Positions 50,245-59,405 of a stretch of 64,000 bases of DNA are shown here, piece after piece. Within the stretch, counting starts at the first letter, position 1, and each line of letters opens with the position of its first letter. The notes beneath the pieces are model-generated. The model had not been told where the DNA came from and searched no databases. It worked only from the letters and a program-made list of their open reading frames with translations. The stretch comes from Paenibacillus phocaeensis (GTDB lineage: Bacteria; Bacillota; Bacilli; Paenibacillales; Paenibacillaceae): assembly GCF_900021165.1 (NCBI RefSeq), contig NZ_FCOQ01000018.1, positions 823,305 through 887,304 on the forward strand, given 5' to 3'. Made by a program: the position numbers and the translations under genes.

Positions 50245-51347
50245 TGAGAACGCTGCAGGTCGACTTAGGCGAACGTTCTTATCCGATTTATATCGGCGGC
50301 GGCTTGCTGGGAAAGGCCGGGGATTTCTTCGAGCAGCATAAGCTGTCGATGAAGAGCCCGGTGCTCATCGTTACCGATGCCCATGTTGCGCCGAAGTATT
50401 TGCCGGTCGTTGAGGCATCCCTTCAGGCCAAAGGTTACCGAACCGTCAGCAAGGTGGTCCAGGCGGGCGAGAAGTCCAAATCGCTGGACGTCTACGAAGA
50501 AGTTATGACCACAGCGATTGAGGGCGGTTTGGACCGCCGCTCGGTGGTGGTGGCGCTTGGCGGCGGCGTTGTCGGCGACCTGGCCGGCTTCGTGGCGGCG
50601 ACCTATATGCGCGGCGTGGCGTTTGTCCAGATGCCAACCACAATCCTTGCGCACGACAGCAGTGTCGGGGGCAAGGTAGCAGTCAACCATCGGCTGGCCA
50701 AAAATATGATCGGCGCATTTCATCAGCCGGAAATGGTGCTGTACGATGTGGACAGCCTGCAAACTCTGCCGCCGCGCGACGTCCGTGCCGGTCTGTCCGA
50801 AATGATTAAGCACGGCTTGATCTGGGATTCGGCATTCGCCGATTGGTGCCGCGAGCATACGGCTGACCTGCTGGCGCTTGATCCCGAAGCACTGGGATAC
50901 GGCTTAACACAGGGCTGTTCGATCAAAGCCCAGGTGGTGTCCGTAGATGAGCGGGAGAACGGACTTCGTGCGATTCTCAACCTGGGGCATACGCTGGGCC
51001 ATGCGATCGAAGCCATCGGCGGGTATGGCGAATTTTTGCACGGGGAAGCCATTTCAATCGGGATGGCCGCTGCAGCGAAGCTGGCGGTGAACCGGGGCAG
51101 GGACCCGCAAATTTATGAGGAAACGGTATCCGTTCTGCGCGGTTTTGGCTTGCCGACGACCATGCCGGCCCGGCTCAACGAACAGGATCTCCTCAGCGCG
51201 ATGATGCACGACAAGAAGTTTAAGGAACAGACGATGGTGTTTATTTTGCCTGTAGCGATCGGGAAGGTGGAAATTGTCTCTGACGTGACATTGGATGAAG
51301 TACGCCAGGTGATTGCTGAATTGAAAGAGGAGGGACAACATGTATAA
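50244..51347 (+). CDS. aroB: 3-dehydroquinate synthase
   Basis: Second step of the shikimate pathway, NAD- and metal-dependent cyclisation of DAHP. 367 residues from ATG 50244 ([20 protein letters not shown]); a much longer in-frame GTG-type opening lies inside aroC and is rejected. Motifs: GGGVVGDLAGFVAATYMRG (about 106-124), TTILAHDSSVGGKVAVNH (about 132-149) and NLGHTLGHAIE (about 248-258). Overlaps aroH by 8 bp. Confidence 0.96.
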   Translation: MRTLQVDLGERSYPIYIGGGLLGKAGDFFEQHKLSMKSPVLIVTDAHVAPKYLPVVEASLQAKGYRTVSKVVQAGEKSKSLDVYEEVMTTAIEGGLDRRSVVVALGGGVVGDLAGFVAATYMRGVAFVQMPTTILAHDSSVGGKVAVNHRLAKNMIGAFHQPEMVLYDVDSLQTLPPRDVRAGLSEMIKHGLIWDSAFADWCREHTADLLALDPEALGYGLTQGCSIKAQVVSVDERENGLRAILNLGHTLGHAIEAIGGYGEFLHGEAISIGMAAAAKLAVNRGRDPQIYEETVSVLRGFGLPTTMPARLNEQDLLSAMMHDKKFKEQTMVFILPVAIGKVEIVSDVTLDEVRQVIAELKEEGQHV

Positions 51348-51714
51348 CCGAGGCATTCGCGGAGCAACGACGGTAGCCCGCAACGACGAGCAGGAAATTC
51401 TGGACGCGACGGCTGCGTTGTTGAAGGAAATTGTGGCGCGCAATGAAATCGAACCCGAGGATATTTGCAGTGTCTGGATTACGGTGACACCGGATCTGGA
51501 TGCTACCTTTCCAGCCCGCGCGATCCGCGTGCTCAGCGGCTGGGATATGGTGCCGCTGATGTGCTCCACGGAAATCCCGGTGCAGGGCGCGTTGCCCAAG
51601 TGTATCCGCCTGTTGATTCAAGTCAACACCACCAAAGGACAACGGGACATGAAGCATGTCTATCTGAATGAAGCCCGCAGCCTCCGCCCGGATCTCAGCG
51701 CCTCCAATTCCTGA
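51340..51714 (+). CDS. aroH: Monofunctional chorismate mutase AroH
   Basis: Rearranges chorismate to prephenate for Tyr and Phe. 124 residues of the trimeric alpha-beta-barrel type: MYNRGIRGATTVARND, with active-site arginines Arg7 (RGA) and Arg-90 region (PKCIRLLIQVNT). Length matches B. subtilis AroH (127). A hairpin (51741-51766) follows, then the trp promoter. Confidence 0.95.
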   Translation: MYNRGIRGATTVARNDEQEILDATAALLKEIVARNEIEPEDICSVWITVTPDLDATFPARAIRVLSGWDMVPLMCSTEIPVQGALPKCIRLLIQVNTTKGQRDMKHVYLNEARSLRPDLSASNS

Positions 51715-51740
51715 GCGCAGAAGGAGACAGCAAGAAGCAA

Positions 51741-51766
51741 AGGGCGGGAATTCCGCCCGCAGTTTT
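51741..51766 (+). terminator. Terminator-like hairpin after aroH
   Basis: GGGCGG-GAATT-CCGCCC followed by GCAGTTTT. It ends just before the trp promoter -35 box. Some read-through is likely. Confidence 0.5.
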
Positions 51767-51769
51767 GGG

Positions 51770-51799
51770 TTGCCAAACCGGCGGCCGATGAGGTATAGT
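51770..51799 (+). promoter_or_regulatory. Sigma-A promoter of the trp operon
   Basis: TTGCCA (51770-51775), 18 bp, TATAGT (51794-51799); each box matches five of six. Start point is expected near 51806, so the whole triplet array is transcribed. Confidence 0.7.
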
Positions 51800-51811
51800 T
51801 ATTTTAGATTT

Positions 51812-51926
51812 TAGATAAGAGCAAGTTGAGAGCTAGTGAGAAGAGAGCAAGTCAGATGAGTTTATAGTTCAATAGCATGGATAGAGCTGAGTAGAGATAA
51901 GTTGAGATGAGCTGAGTTTAGCTGAG
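51812..51926 (+). promoter_or_regulatory. TRAP-binding (G/U)AG triplet array
   Basis: About 17-18 non-overlapping-to-overlapping TAG/GAG triplets lie in 115 nt, at 51812, 51819, 51828, 51834, 51838, 51843, 51858, 51865, 51873, 51882, 51889, 51892, 51904, 51909, 51914, 51919 and 51924. The last five are exactly 5 nt apart, the ideal TRAP spacing. AGTAGAG at 51890-51896 can pair with CTCTACT in the terminator (52037-52043), so it is the antiterminator strand. A canonical site has 11 triplets. Confidence 0.9.
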
Positions 51927-52033
51927 CGAATAGCCTGTTTCCGGGTGTGTTTGTTGATCTTTTCCTTTCGTTGGGAGAAGGCGGCAGGACACATCATTCG
52001 GGGCGGAGCTTTCCCATAAACCGCAAATCCCAG

Positions 52034-52060
52034 AACCTCTACTTCGGTAGAGGTTTTTTA
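52034..52060 (+). terminator. trp attenuator terminator
   Basis: AACCTCTAC-TTCG-GTAGAGGTT followed by TTTTA, a UUCG-capped hairpin between the TRAP array and trpE. Confidence 0.92.
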
Positions 52061-52098
52061 TTTTGGCTCTAGACCAACCCGAAAAGGAAGTGAGAGAC

Positions 52099-53661
52099 AT
52101 GGCAACCCCGCAAGTAGAACAGGTTATAGCTTTGGCGAACGAATACAATCTGATCCCGATTGCCCGGACGCTCCTCGCCGACATGGAAACCCCGATCCGA
52201 ATTTTCCGCCGCATCGCCCAGCGGGAGCGGGCATTTCTGCTGGAGAGTGTGGAAGGTGGCAGTCAATGGGCGCGGTATTCCTTTATCGGCACCGATCCGT
52301 TCCTGATGATCTCGGCCAAGAAAGGCGAGATCACGATCGAGCGGGAAGGCGGCAAAGAACAGCTGCGCTCGTCCCGGCCCGTCGATGAGCTGAAGGCGAT
52401 TCTGCGGGGTTACCGCAGTCCGAAGCTTCCGGAAATGCCGCCGTTTACGGGCGGGGCGATCGGGTTCTTCGGCTATGATCTGCTGCAATACTATGAGAAA
52501 TTGCCGGCCCATCCGGTCGATGACCTGAACCTTCAGGATATGCAGTTTATGTTCTGCGACCAGGTGATCGTGTTCGACCACGTGAAGCAGCGGATTTTGC
52601 TGGTGGCCAACGTGCACGTCAAGCCGGGCGACCGCGACGAGGATATCCGCCGGGCTTATGCGGAGGCGGAGTTGAAGCTCGACCTGGCGGCCGATCTGCT
52701 GCAGCAGGAAGGGCCGGGGGAGAGCTTCAATCGCCGGCCGCTGCCGGCAGTGACCGACCTTGGCGACGTCCGTTCGAACTTAACCAAGGAGCAGTTCATT
52801 GCGAACGTAGAGAAAGCGAAGGATTATATCCGCGCCGGCGATATTTTTCAGGTGGTGCTGTCGCAGCGATTCCATATCGAAACCGAAGTGGATCCGCTTC
52901 ACGTCTACCGCGTCCTGCGGACATTGAATCCGTCGCCGTACATGTATTATCTCAAGTTGGACGAGGAAATTATCGTCGGGACGTCTCCCGAGGCGTTGGT
53001 GAAGGTTGAGAACGGCCGAGTGGAAACCCGCCCGATCGCCGGGACGAGACCGCGGGGGGCGACGGAAGAAGCGGATCTGGCGCTGGAAGCCGAGCTGTTG
53101 CAGGATGAGAAGGAGCGGGCGGAGCACCTGATGCTGGTCGACCTGGGTCGCAACGATTTGGGCCGGGTATCCGAATTCGGCAGCGTCACTTGCGAATCGT
53201 ATATGGATATCGAGCGGTACTCCCACGTGATGCATATGGTGTCCAAGGTGTCCGGCAAGCTGAGGGATGACAAGGATTTCTTCGATGCGTTTCTGTCCTG
53301 TCTGCCGGCCGGTACGGTGTCCGGGGCGCCGAAGCTGCGGGCGATGGAGATTATCGCCGAGCTGGAGCGGGAGGCGCGCGGCACGTATGCCGGGGCGATC
53401 GGTTACCTTGGATTTTCAGGGAATATGGATTCCTGCATTACGATCCGCACGATCGTATTCAAGCAAGGAAAAGCGTATGTGCAAGCGGGTGGAGGGATTG
53501 TGTGGGACTCCATTCCCGAGAACGAATTCCAGGAGTCGGTGAACAAAGCCAAGGCCTTGCTGACGGCGATCCGCACCGCGGAGCAGATGTTCCCGCCATC
53601 CGCCAGACATGACGATGTGATCAACCAGGATTACCTGTATGAATATACCCCGGGGAATTAA
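52099..53661 (+). CDS. trpE: Anthranilate synthase component I
   Basis: Converts chorismate and ammonia or glutamine nitrogen to anthranilate. 520 residues from ATG 52099 (MATPQVEQVIALANE), after AAGGAAGTGAGAGAC. Contains the tryptophan-feedback segment FLLESVEGG (about 50-58) and the chorismate-binding core (about 230-495) with PIAGTRPRGAT and LPAGTVSGAPKLRAMEII. The glutamine amidotransferase subunit (TrpG/PabA) is not in the operon, as in B. subtilis. Confidence 0.96.
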   Translation: MATPQVEQVIALANEYNLIPIARTLLADMETPIRIFRRIAQRERAFLLESVEGGSQWARYSFIGTDPFLMISAKKGEITIEREGGKEQLRSSRPVDELKAILRGYRSPKLPEMPPFTGGAIGFFGYDLLQYYEKLPAHPVDDLNLQDMQFMFCDQVIVFDHVKQRILLVANVHVKPGDRDEDIRRAYAEAELKLDLAADLLQQEGPGESFNRRPLPAVTDLGDVRSNLTKEQFIANVEKAKDYIRAGDIFQVVLSQRFHIETEVDPLHVYRVLRTLNPSPYMYYLKLDEEIIVGTSPEALVKVENGRVETRPIAGTRPRGATEEADLALEAELLQDEKERAEHLMLVDLGRNDLGRVSEFGSVTCESYMDIERYSHVMHMVSKVSGKLRDDKDFFDAFLSCLPAGTVSGAPKLRAMEIIAELEREARGTYAGAIGYLGFSGNMDSCITIRTIVFKQGKAYVQAGGGIVWDSIPENEFQESVNKAKALLTAIRTAEQMFPPSARHDDVINQDYLYEYTPGN

Positions 53662-53679
53662 AGAGAGGAGCGAATCGAG

Positions 53680-54720
53680 ATGACAGGTCAGCAAACCGTT
53701 CAGACCGGCATCAGCCGTTTGATTGAAGGACAACATTTGGCGCGGGAAGAAGCACGTGGTGTGATGGAAGCCATTATGAACGGGGAATCGACGCCGGCCC
53801 AAATCGGCTCCCTGCTCACAGCGCTGCGGATTAAAGGGGAAACGGTCGAGGAGATCACCGGTTTCGCCGAAGCGATGCGCGGCGCTTCCAGCCGGATTCA
53901 TACGGAAACGCAGAAGCTGCTGGATACGTGCGGGACGGGGGGATCCGGCATTCACAAAATCAACGTGTCGACCACGGCGGCGATCGTCGCGGCTTCGGTA
54001 TCGGTCCGGGTGGCGAAACACGGCAACCGCTCGGCCTCCGGCCGTTCGGGCAGCGCCGACGTGCTTGAAGCGCTGGGCGTCAATATTCAACTGGATGCGG
54101 GACAGGCGAAACGTTGCCTGGACGACATCGGCATCTGCTTCATGTTCTCGCAGCTGTACCATCCCTCGATGAAGCATGCCGCCGGTCCCCGCAAGGAGCT
54201 GGGAATTCGCACGGTATTCAACATGCTGGGCCCGCTGACCAATCCGGCGGGGGCCGATCGTCAGGTACTGGGCATTTATGACGGCGGCAAGACGTCGACG
54301 ATCGCCGAAGTGCTGCGCGAATTGGGCTCCAAACGAGCCCTGGTCGTCAGCAGCCGGGAAGGGCTCGATGAGATCAGTATCTCGTCCCCAACACGCGTAT
54401 CTGAACTGAAGAACGGCGAAATCAAGACCTATGATCTGCGTCCGGAGGATCTGGGGCTGCATACTTATCCGCTGGAAGCGATGATCGGCGGCGATCCGCA
54501 GACGAATGCGGAGATCGTCCGGCGCGTGCTGCAAGGGGAGCGCGGGGCTCATCGGGACGTGGTGCTGGCAAACGCTGGCGCTTGTGTATATGTAGCCGGT
54601 CTGGCGGACGACGTTCGTGAAGGGGTCGCCATCGCGGCGGAAGCGATTGACTCGGGGAAGGCCTATGCCAAGCTGGAGCAGCTTATTCAGACAACGGGGG
54701 AATTAAGTTATGTATCTTGA
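53680..54720 (+). CDS. trpD: Anthranilate phosphoribosyltransferase
   Basis: Adds phosphoribose from PRPP to anthranilate. 346 residues: DTCGTGGSGIHKINVSTTAA (about 85-104) forms the PRPP site; KHGNRSASGRSGSADVLEALG (about 113-133) and GPLTNPAGADRQVLG (about 185-199). ATG follows GAGAGGAGCGAATCG. Overlaps trpC by 11 bp. Confidence 0.96.
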   Translation: MTGQQTVQTGISRLIEGQHLAREEARGVMEAIMNGESTPAQIGSLLTALRIKGETVEEITGFAEAMRGASSRIHTETQKLLDTCGTGGSGIHKINVSTTAAIVAASVSVRVAKHGNRSASGRSGSADVLEALGVNIQLDAGQAKRCLDDIGICFMFSQLYHPSMKHAAGPRKELGIRTVFNMLGPLTNPAGADRQVLGIYDGGKTSTIAEVLRELGSKRALVVSSREGLDEISISSPTRVSELKNGEIKTYDLRPEDLGLHTYPLEAMIGGDPQTNAEIVRRVLQGERGAHRDVVLANAGACVYVAGLADDVREGVAIAAEAIDSGKAYAKLEQLIQTTGELSYVS

Positions 54721-55549
54721 GCGGATTGTGGAGACGAAGAAAACAGAGGTTGCACGCTTGGCGGAAGGGTTCTCCCTTACGGAAGCCGAACGGCGTATCG
54801 CTGTGATGGAGGCGACACGGGGATTTCACGCCGCCCTGACGACAGGCCGGAAGCGGAACATGGGGTTAATCGCCGAGGTGAAGAAGGCTTCGCCGTCCAA
54901 AGGGCTGATCCGCCCGGATTTTCATCCGGTTCAGCTGGCGGCGGCTTATGAAGCGGCGGGAACCGACTGCATTTCCGTATTGACGGACGAAACGTATTTT
55001 CAGGGCAGCGGCGCTTACTTGAGCGCGATTCGCGAGGCGGTGAGTGTACCGCTGCTCCGCAAGGATTTCGTGATCGACGAGCGGCAGATTTATGAAGCCC
55101 GGCTGCTTGGCGCCGACGCCGTGCTGCTGATCGCAGCGATTCTGAGCGACGCCCAGCTGCGCGATTACCTCGCCCTCGCCACGGCGCTGGGACTTGATGC
55201 CTTGATCGAAGTGCACGACCGCGAGGAGCTCGAACGAGTCCTGACGCTGCCTGCGGCGAAGCTGATCGGCATTAACAACCGGAACCTGCGGACCTTCGAG
55301 GTGTCGCTGGAAACGACGGCCGCACTGGCGGAGCTGGTGCCATCCGATGCGACGCTGATCAGCGAGAGCGGAATTCGCACGCAGGAAGATGTGGAATACT
55401 TGCGGCGGACCGGTGCCCGGGGCGTGCTGATCGGGGAAACGTTCATGCGGCGGGAGAACGTGGAGGAGGCGGTACACGACTTGATGGGGCCGTTGCTTCC
55501 TGCCGGAGCATCTTCTTATTCTGCGGAAGGGGCGGGACAGCATGGGTGA
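54710..55549 (+). CDS. trpC: Indole-3-glycerol phosphate synthase
   Basis: Closes the indole ring by decarboxylative cyclisation of CdRP. 279 residues in a TIM barrel: AEVKKASPSKGLIRPDF (about 54-70), LLRKDFVIDERQIYEAR (about 112-128), GINNRNLRTFEV (about 186-197) and SESGIRTQEDVEYL (about 216-229). Overlaps both neighbours, so translation is coupled. C-terminal tail slightly longer than usual. Confidence 0.96.
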   Translation: MYLERIVETKKTEVARLAEGFSLTEAERRIAVMEATRGFHAALTTGRKRNMGLIAEVKKASPSKGLIRPDFHPVQLAAAYEAAGTDCISVLTDETYFQGSGAYLSAIREAVSVPLLRKDFVIDERQIYEARLLGADAVLLIAAILSDAQLRDYLALATALGLDALIEVHDREELERVLTLPAAKLIGINNRNLRTFEVSLETTAALAELVPSDATLISESGIRTQEDVEYLRRTGARGVLIGETFMRRENVEEAVHDLMGPLLPAGASSYSAEGAGQHG

Positions 55550-56207
55550 AGTGGCCGTAAAAATTTGTGGACTTCAAAGCGTTGAAGTGCTAAAATCGAT
55601 GATAAACTTACCCGTAGATTATGTCGGATTCGTGTTTGCCAGAAGCAAGCGCCAGATCAGCGGAAGCCGTGCGGCAGAGCTGCTTCCCGTACTTCAAGAG
55701 TGGAGCGCGGGGGCGGTTCCGCAGAGCGTTGGGGTGTTTGTCAATCCGACCTTGGAGGAGCTGGACATCGGTTTGCGGCAGGCGCCGCTAGACATCCTGC
55801 AGCTCCATGGGACGGAAACCCCGGCGTTTTGCCGGCAAGTCAAGGACGCTTATGGTGTCAAGATCTTCAAGGCGTTTTCGGTCAAAACGGACGGAACGAT
55901 CCATGCCGGTGCAACCCTGGCGGAGTATGACGGTGTACTGGACGGGCTGCTGCTCGATACGTACGACCCGAAATACGGCGGAGGCTCCGGCATTCCTTTT
56001 GATTGGGAGGCCGCTGAGCCTTATCGCAAGTGGGCCAAGGAGCGGGGAATTCCGTTCCTGGCGGCAGGTGGTTTGCACTCTGGCAATGTTAGGACGCTGA
56101 TCGAGACTTTGCAGCCGGACGGAGTGGACGTCTCTAGCGGGGTTGAAACGGACGGCGTGAAGGATATCGCGAAAATGACCGCATTCGTAGAGAGGGTGAA
56201 GGGATGA
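55542..56207 (+). CDS. trpF: Phosphoribosylanthranilate isomerase
   Basis: Amadori rearrangement of PRA to CdRP. 221 residues: [12 protein letters not shown] at the start with the catalytic cysteine, [15 protein letters not shown] (about 26-40), [11 protein letters not shown] (about 87-97), and [19 protein letters not shown] with the catalytic aspartate (about 137-155). ATG 55542 overlaps trpC by 8 bp. Confidence 0.96.
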   Translation: MGEVAVKICGLQSVEVLKSMINLPVDYVGFVFARSKRQISGSRAAELLPVLQEWSAGAVPQSVGVFVNPTLEELDIGLRQAPLDILQLHGTETPAFCRQVKDAYGVKIFKAFSVKTDGTIHAGATLAEYDGVLDGLLLDTYDPKYGGGSGIPFDWEAAEPYRKWAKERGIPFLAAGGLHSGNVRTLIETLQPDGVDVSSGVETDGVKDIAKMTAFVERVKG

Positions 56208-57406
56208 TGAAGCAGGTACCGGATGAGCAGGGACGGTTTGGCCCTTTTGGCGGCCGTTACGTGCCCGAGACGCTCATGAACGCACTGATCGAATTGGAAG
56301 AATCCTATTTGAACTATAAAGACGATCCCGAGTTTCAAGCCGAGATTGCTTATTTGCTGAAGCAGTATTCCGGACGGGAGACGCCGCTGTATTATGCGGA
56401 ACGCCTGACGGAGCAGCTGGGCGGGGCGAAAATCTACCTGAAGCGCGAGGATTTGAACCATACCGGCGCTCACAAGATCAACAATGCGATCGGGCAGGGA
56501 ATCCTGGCTAAGCGCATGGGCAAACAGAAGGTGATCGCCGAAACCGGCGCAGGCCAACACGGCGTGGCCACCGCGACCGTTGCCGCGCTGCTGGGCCTTG
56601 AATGCAAGGTGTTTATGGGCGAGGAGGATACGAAGCGGCAACAGCTGAACGTGTTTCGAATGAAGCTGCTGGGGGCAGAGGTGGTACCGGTTATGTCCGG
56701 CACTCGCACGCTTAAGGATGCCTGCAATGAAGCGCTGCGCTATTGGGTCAGCAACGTGCATGACACGTTTTACATTCTCGGATCGGCTACCGGGCCGCAT
56801 CCCTACCCGATGATGGTGCGGAATTTCCAACGTGTGATCGGCGACGAAACCCGGGAGCAGATTTTGCAGGCCGAAGGCCGGTTGCCGGATATGCTCGTTG
56901 CCGCGGTAGGCGGCGGCAGCAATGCGATCGGGATGTTTTATCCGTTTGTGGAGGATCAGGCGGTTCGTCTCGTGGGTGTGGAAGCAGCCGGCAAGGGAGT
57001 TGACACCGAATTTCACGCCGCTACAATGACCAAAGGAACGAAAGGCGTCTTCCAGGGCTCGATGAGTTATCTGCTGCAGGACGCTTACGGTCAAGTGCTG
57101 CCGGCTCATTCGATTTCAGCCGGTCTGGATTATCCGGGGATCGGACCGGAGCATTCTTATCTGAAGGATATCGAACGCGCGAAATATTACCCGATTACGG
57201 ATCGTGAAGCGCTGGAGGCGCTCCAACTGCTGAGCCGGACCGAAGGGATTATTCCGGCATTGGAATCGGCGCATGCGGTGGCGCAAGTCGTGAAAATGGC
57301 CCCGGCCATGAGCCGGGACGAGATCGTCGTCATCTGCTTGTCCGGCCGCGGAGATAAAGATGTCGAATCGATTATGGCGTATACGGAAGGCGGGGAGACG
57401 ATATGA
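56204..57406 (+). CDS. trpB: Tryptophan synthase beta subunit
   Basis: PLP-dependent condensation of indole with serine. 400 residues: [14 protein letters not shown] (about 11-24), [14 protein letters not shown] with the PLP lysine (about 85-98), [14 protein letters not shown] (about 112-125) and the phosphate-binding GGGSNAIG (about 235-242). Overlaps trpF and trpA by 4 bp each. Confidence 0.97.
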   Translation: MMKQVPDEQGRFGPFGGRYVPETLMNALIELEESYLNYKDDPEFQAEIAYLLKQYSGRETPLYYAERLTEQLGGAKIYLKREDLNHTGAHKINNAIGQGILAKRMGKQKVIAETGAGQHGVATATVAALLGLECKVFMGEEDTKRQQLNVFRMKLLGAEVVPVMSGTRTLKDACNEALRYWVSNVHDTFYILGSATGPHPYPMMVRNFQRVIGDETREQILQAEGRLPDMLVAAVGGGSNAIGMFYPFVEDQAVRLVGVEAAGKGVDTEFHAATMTKGTKGVFQGSMSYLLQDAYGQVLPAHSISAGLDYPGIGPEHSYLKDIERAKYYPITDREALEALQLLSRTEGIIPALESAHAVAQVVKMAPAMSRDEIVVICLSGRGDKDVESIMAYTEGGETI

Positions 57407-58224
57407 GTCCAATAACAGGCCATTTGCTCGACGACACATTTGCGAAGTTGAAAGCGGCGGGGAAAACGGCGCTGATTCCGTTTGTGACCGTTGGTGACCC
57501 GAATCCGGAGACGACCCTCGACATTTTGGCGGTGCTGGAGGAAGCCGGAGCCGATGTGGTGGAGCTCGGCGTACCGTACTCCGATCCGCTGGCGGACGGC
57601 CCGGTGATTCAGCGGGCGTCCGAACGCGCCCTTGCCCACGGCGTCACGGTTGCTTCCTGCATCGAGGCGGCTGCTCAAGCCCGGGAACGGGGGATTCGTC
57701 TTCCGTTCGTTTTGTTTACGTACTACAATCCCGTGCTGCAAATGGGCACGGAGCGCTTTTTTGCCGAGTTGCAGGGGGCGGGGATCAGCGGCTTGATCAT
57801 TCCGGATCTGCCGTATGAAGAGGCAGAGGAGGTCCTGGGGCTGGCGGATGCGGCCGGCGTCAAGTTGATTCCGCTTGTAGCGCCAACCTCCAGCGGGCGG
57901 ATCGCCCGGATTTTGGAGCGTGCCCGCGGGTTCGTTTATTGCGTATCCTCGCTGGGCGTAACCGGAGAGCGCGCGACGTTTAATGTAAGCGTTGACGAGT
58001 TTATCGCGTCCGTTAAAGCGCAAACGGATCTGCCGGTCGCCGTTGGCTTTGGCATCTCGAGCCGGGAGCAGGTGGAGCGGTTTGCGGCAATCTGTGACGG
58101 CGCGGTCGTCGGCAGCGCGATCGTGCGAAAGATCGAAGAAAGCTTGCCGCTGTTGGCGCAGGCTTCAACCCGGGATCAAGGGCTGTTGCAAATTCGCGAC
58201 TTTGTGGCAAAATTGAGATTATAG
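57403..58224 (+). CDS. trpA: Tryptophan synthase alpha subunit
   Basis: Releases indole from indole-3-glycerol phosphate and channels it to TrpB. 273 residues: [19 protein letters not shown] (catalytic Glu and Asp, about 53-71), [11 protein letters not shown] (about 105-115), and [12 protein letters not shown] (about 162-173). Starts in the trpB stop (ATGA). Confidence 0.96.
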   Translation: MSPITGHLLDDTFAKLKAAGKTALIPFVTVGDPNPETTLDILAVLEEAGADVVELGVPYSDPLADGPVIQRASERALAHGVTVASCIEAAAQARERGIRLPFVLFTYYNPVLQMGTERFFAELQGAGISGLIIPDLPYEEAEEVLGLADAAGVKLIPLVAPTSSGRIARILERARGFVYCVSSLGVTGERATFNVSVDEFIASVKAQTDLPVAVGFGISSREQVERFAAICDGAVVGSAIVRKIEESLPLLAQASTRDQGLLQIRDFVAKLRL

Positions 58225-58271
58225 TTTTTTTAGGGAACGCACAACAAGTCACATGAGGGAGGAAACCATCC

Positions 58272-59369
58272 ATGTTGCCGAAACCCCAGATCGTTAATCT
58301 GCCGGTGTATCAACCCGGCAAACCGATTGAAGAAGTGAAGAAGGAGCTTGGGCTTGAGGAAGTGATCAAGCTGGCTTCCAACGAAAATCCGTACGGCTGT
58401 TCGCCGCGCGTCCGCGCCGCCATTGAGCAGGAGCTGGCGAATTTAAGCTTGTACCCCGATGGCAGCGCCGCAGAGTTGACGGAATTGTTGGCGGGTCAGC
58501 TTGGCGTTGGGAAGGACCAAATCATCTTCGGCTGCGGATCGGACGAAATTATCGCCCTGATTGCCCGCGCATTTTTCCTGCCTGGCGACGAGACGGTGAT
58601 GGCGGACCAGACGTTCAGCGTGTATAAGAGCAATGCCGACATTGAAGGGGCCGTCAGCATCGAGGTGCCGCTGAAGGAAGGCACCCACGATCTGGAGGGG
58701 ATGCTCGCTCGGATCGGGGAGAAAACGAAGGTTGTCTGGATCTGCAATCCGAACAATCCAACCGGGACGATCGTGCCTCATGCCGAGCTTGCCTCTTTTC
58801 TGGACCGGGTTCCGGGACATGTACTGGTCGTCCTGGATGAAGCGTACGCGGAGTATGTAACGGATACGGCATACACGAATGGGATTGCTTTGCTGAATCA
58901 ATATCCGAACCTGGTGGTGCTTCGCACGTTCTCCAAAATTTACGGCCTCGCCTCGCTGCGTATCGGCTATGGCGTGGGTCAGCCGGGTGTGATCCAACTG
59001 ATCAACCAGGTGCGCGAACCGTTCAACACTTCGAGAATCGGTCAAGCGGCGGCGAAAGCGGCCTTGGAAGACCAAGATTTTGTGGCCGATTGCCGTACCA
59101 AGAACCGTGAAGGGATCGCTTATCTGTACGGCGAGTTCGAACGGCTGGGCCTTTCGTATTTCCCGGCGCATGGCAATTTCATCATGGTCGATGTTCAACG
59201 TCCGGCGCGTGAGATGTTTGGCGCGCTGCTGAAGCTGGGCATTATCGTGCGAGCCGGATTTTCGAAATATCCGAATTCCGTGCGGGTGACCGTTGGATCG
59301 GCTGAACAAAACGCGAAATTCGTCACGGCCCTGGAGCAGGTGCTGGGCAAATCGGCAACCCGCGTCTGA
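58272..59369 (+). CDS. hisC: Histidinol-phosphate / aromatic aminotransferase
   Basis: PLP enzyme; in B. subtilis the copy in this operon transaminates imidazole-acetol phosphate and also phenylpyruvate and hydroxyphenylpyruvate. 365 residues: SNENPYGCSP (about 37-46), CNPNNPTGT (about 157-165), the conserved DEAY (about 183-186) and PLP lysine in TFSKIYGLASLRIGYG (about 218-233). ATG follows GAGGGAGGAAACCATCC. Confidence 0.94.
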   Translation: MLPKPQIVNLPVYQPGKPIEEVKKELGLEEVIKLASNENPYGCSPRVRAAIEQELANLSLYPDGSAAELTELLAGQLGVGKDQIIFGCGSDEIIALIARAFFLPGDETVMADQTFSVYKSNADIEGAVSIEVPLKEGTHDLEGMLARIGEKTKVVWICNPNNPTGTIVPHAELASFLDRVPGHVLVVLDEAYAEYVTDTAYTNGIALLNQYPNLVVLRTFSKIYGLASLRIGYGVGQPGVIQLINQVREPFNTSRIGQAAAKAALEDQDFVADCRTKNREGIAYLYGEFERLGLSYFPAHGNFIMVDVQRPAREMFGALLKLGIIVRAGFSKYPNSVRVTVGSAEQNAKFVTALEQVLGKSATRV

Positions 59370-59405
59370 TTCCTAATTTTATTCGCAGAAAATGAGTGAG
59401 ATACG

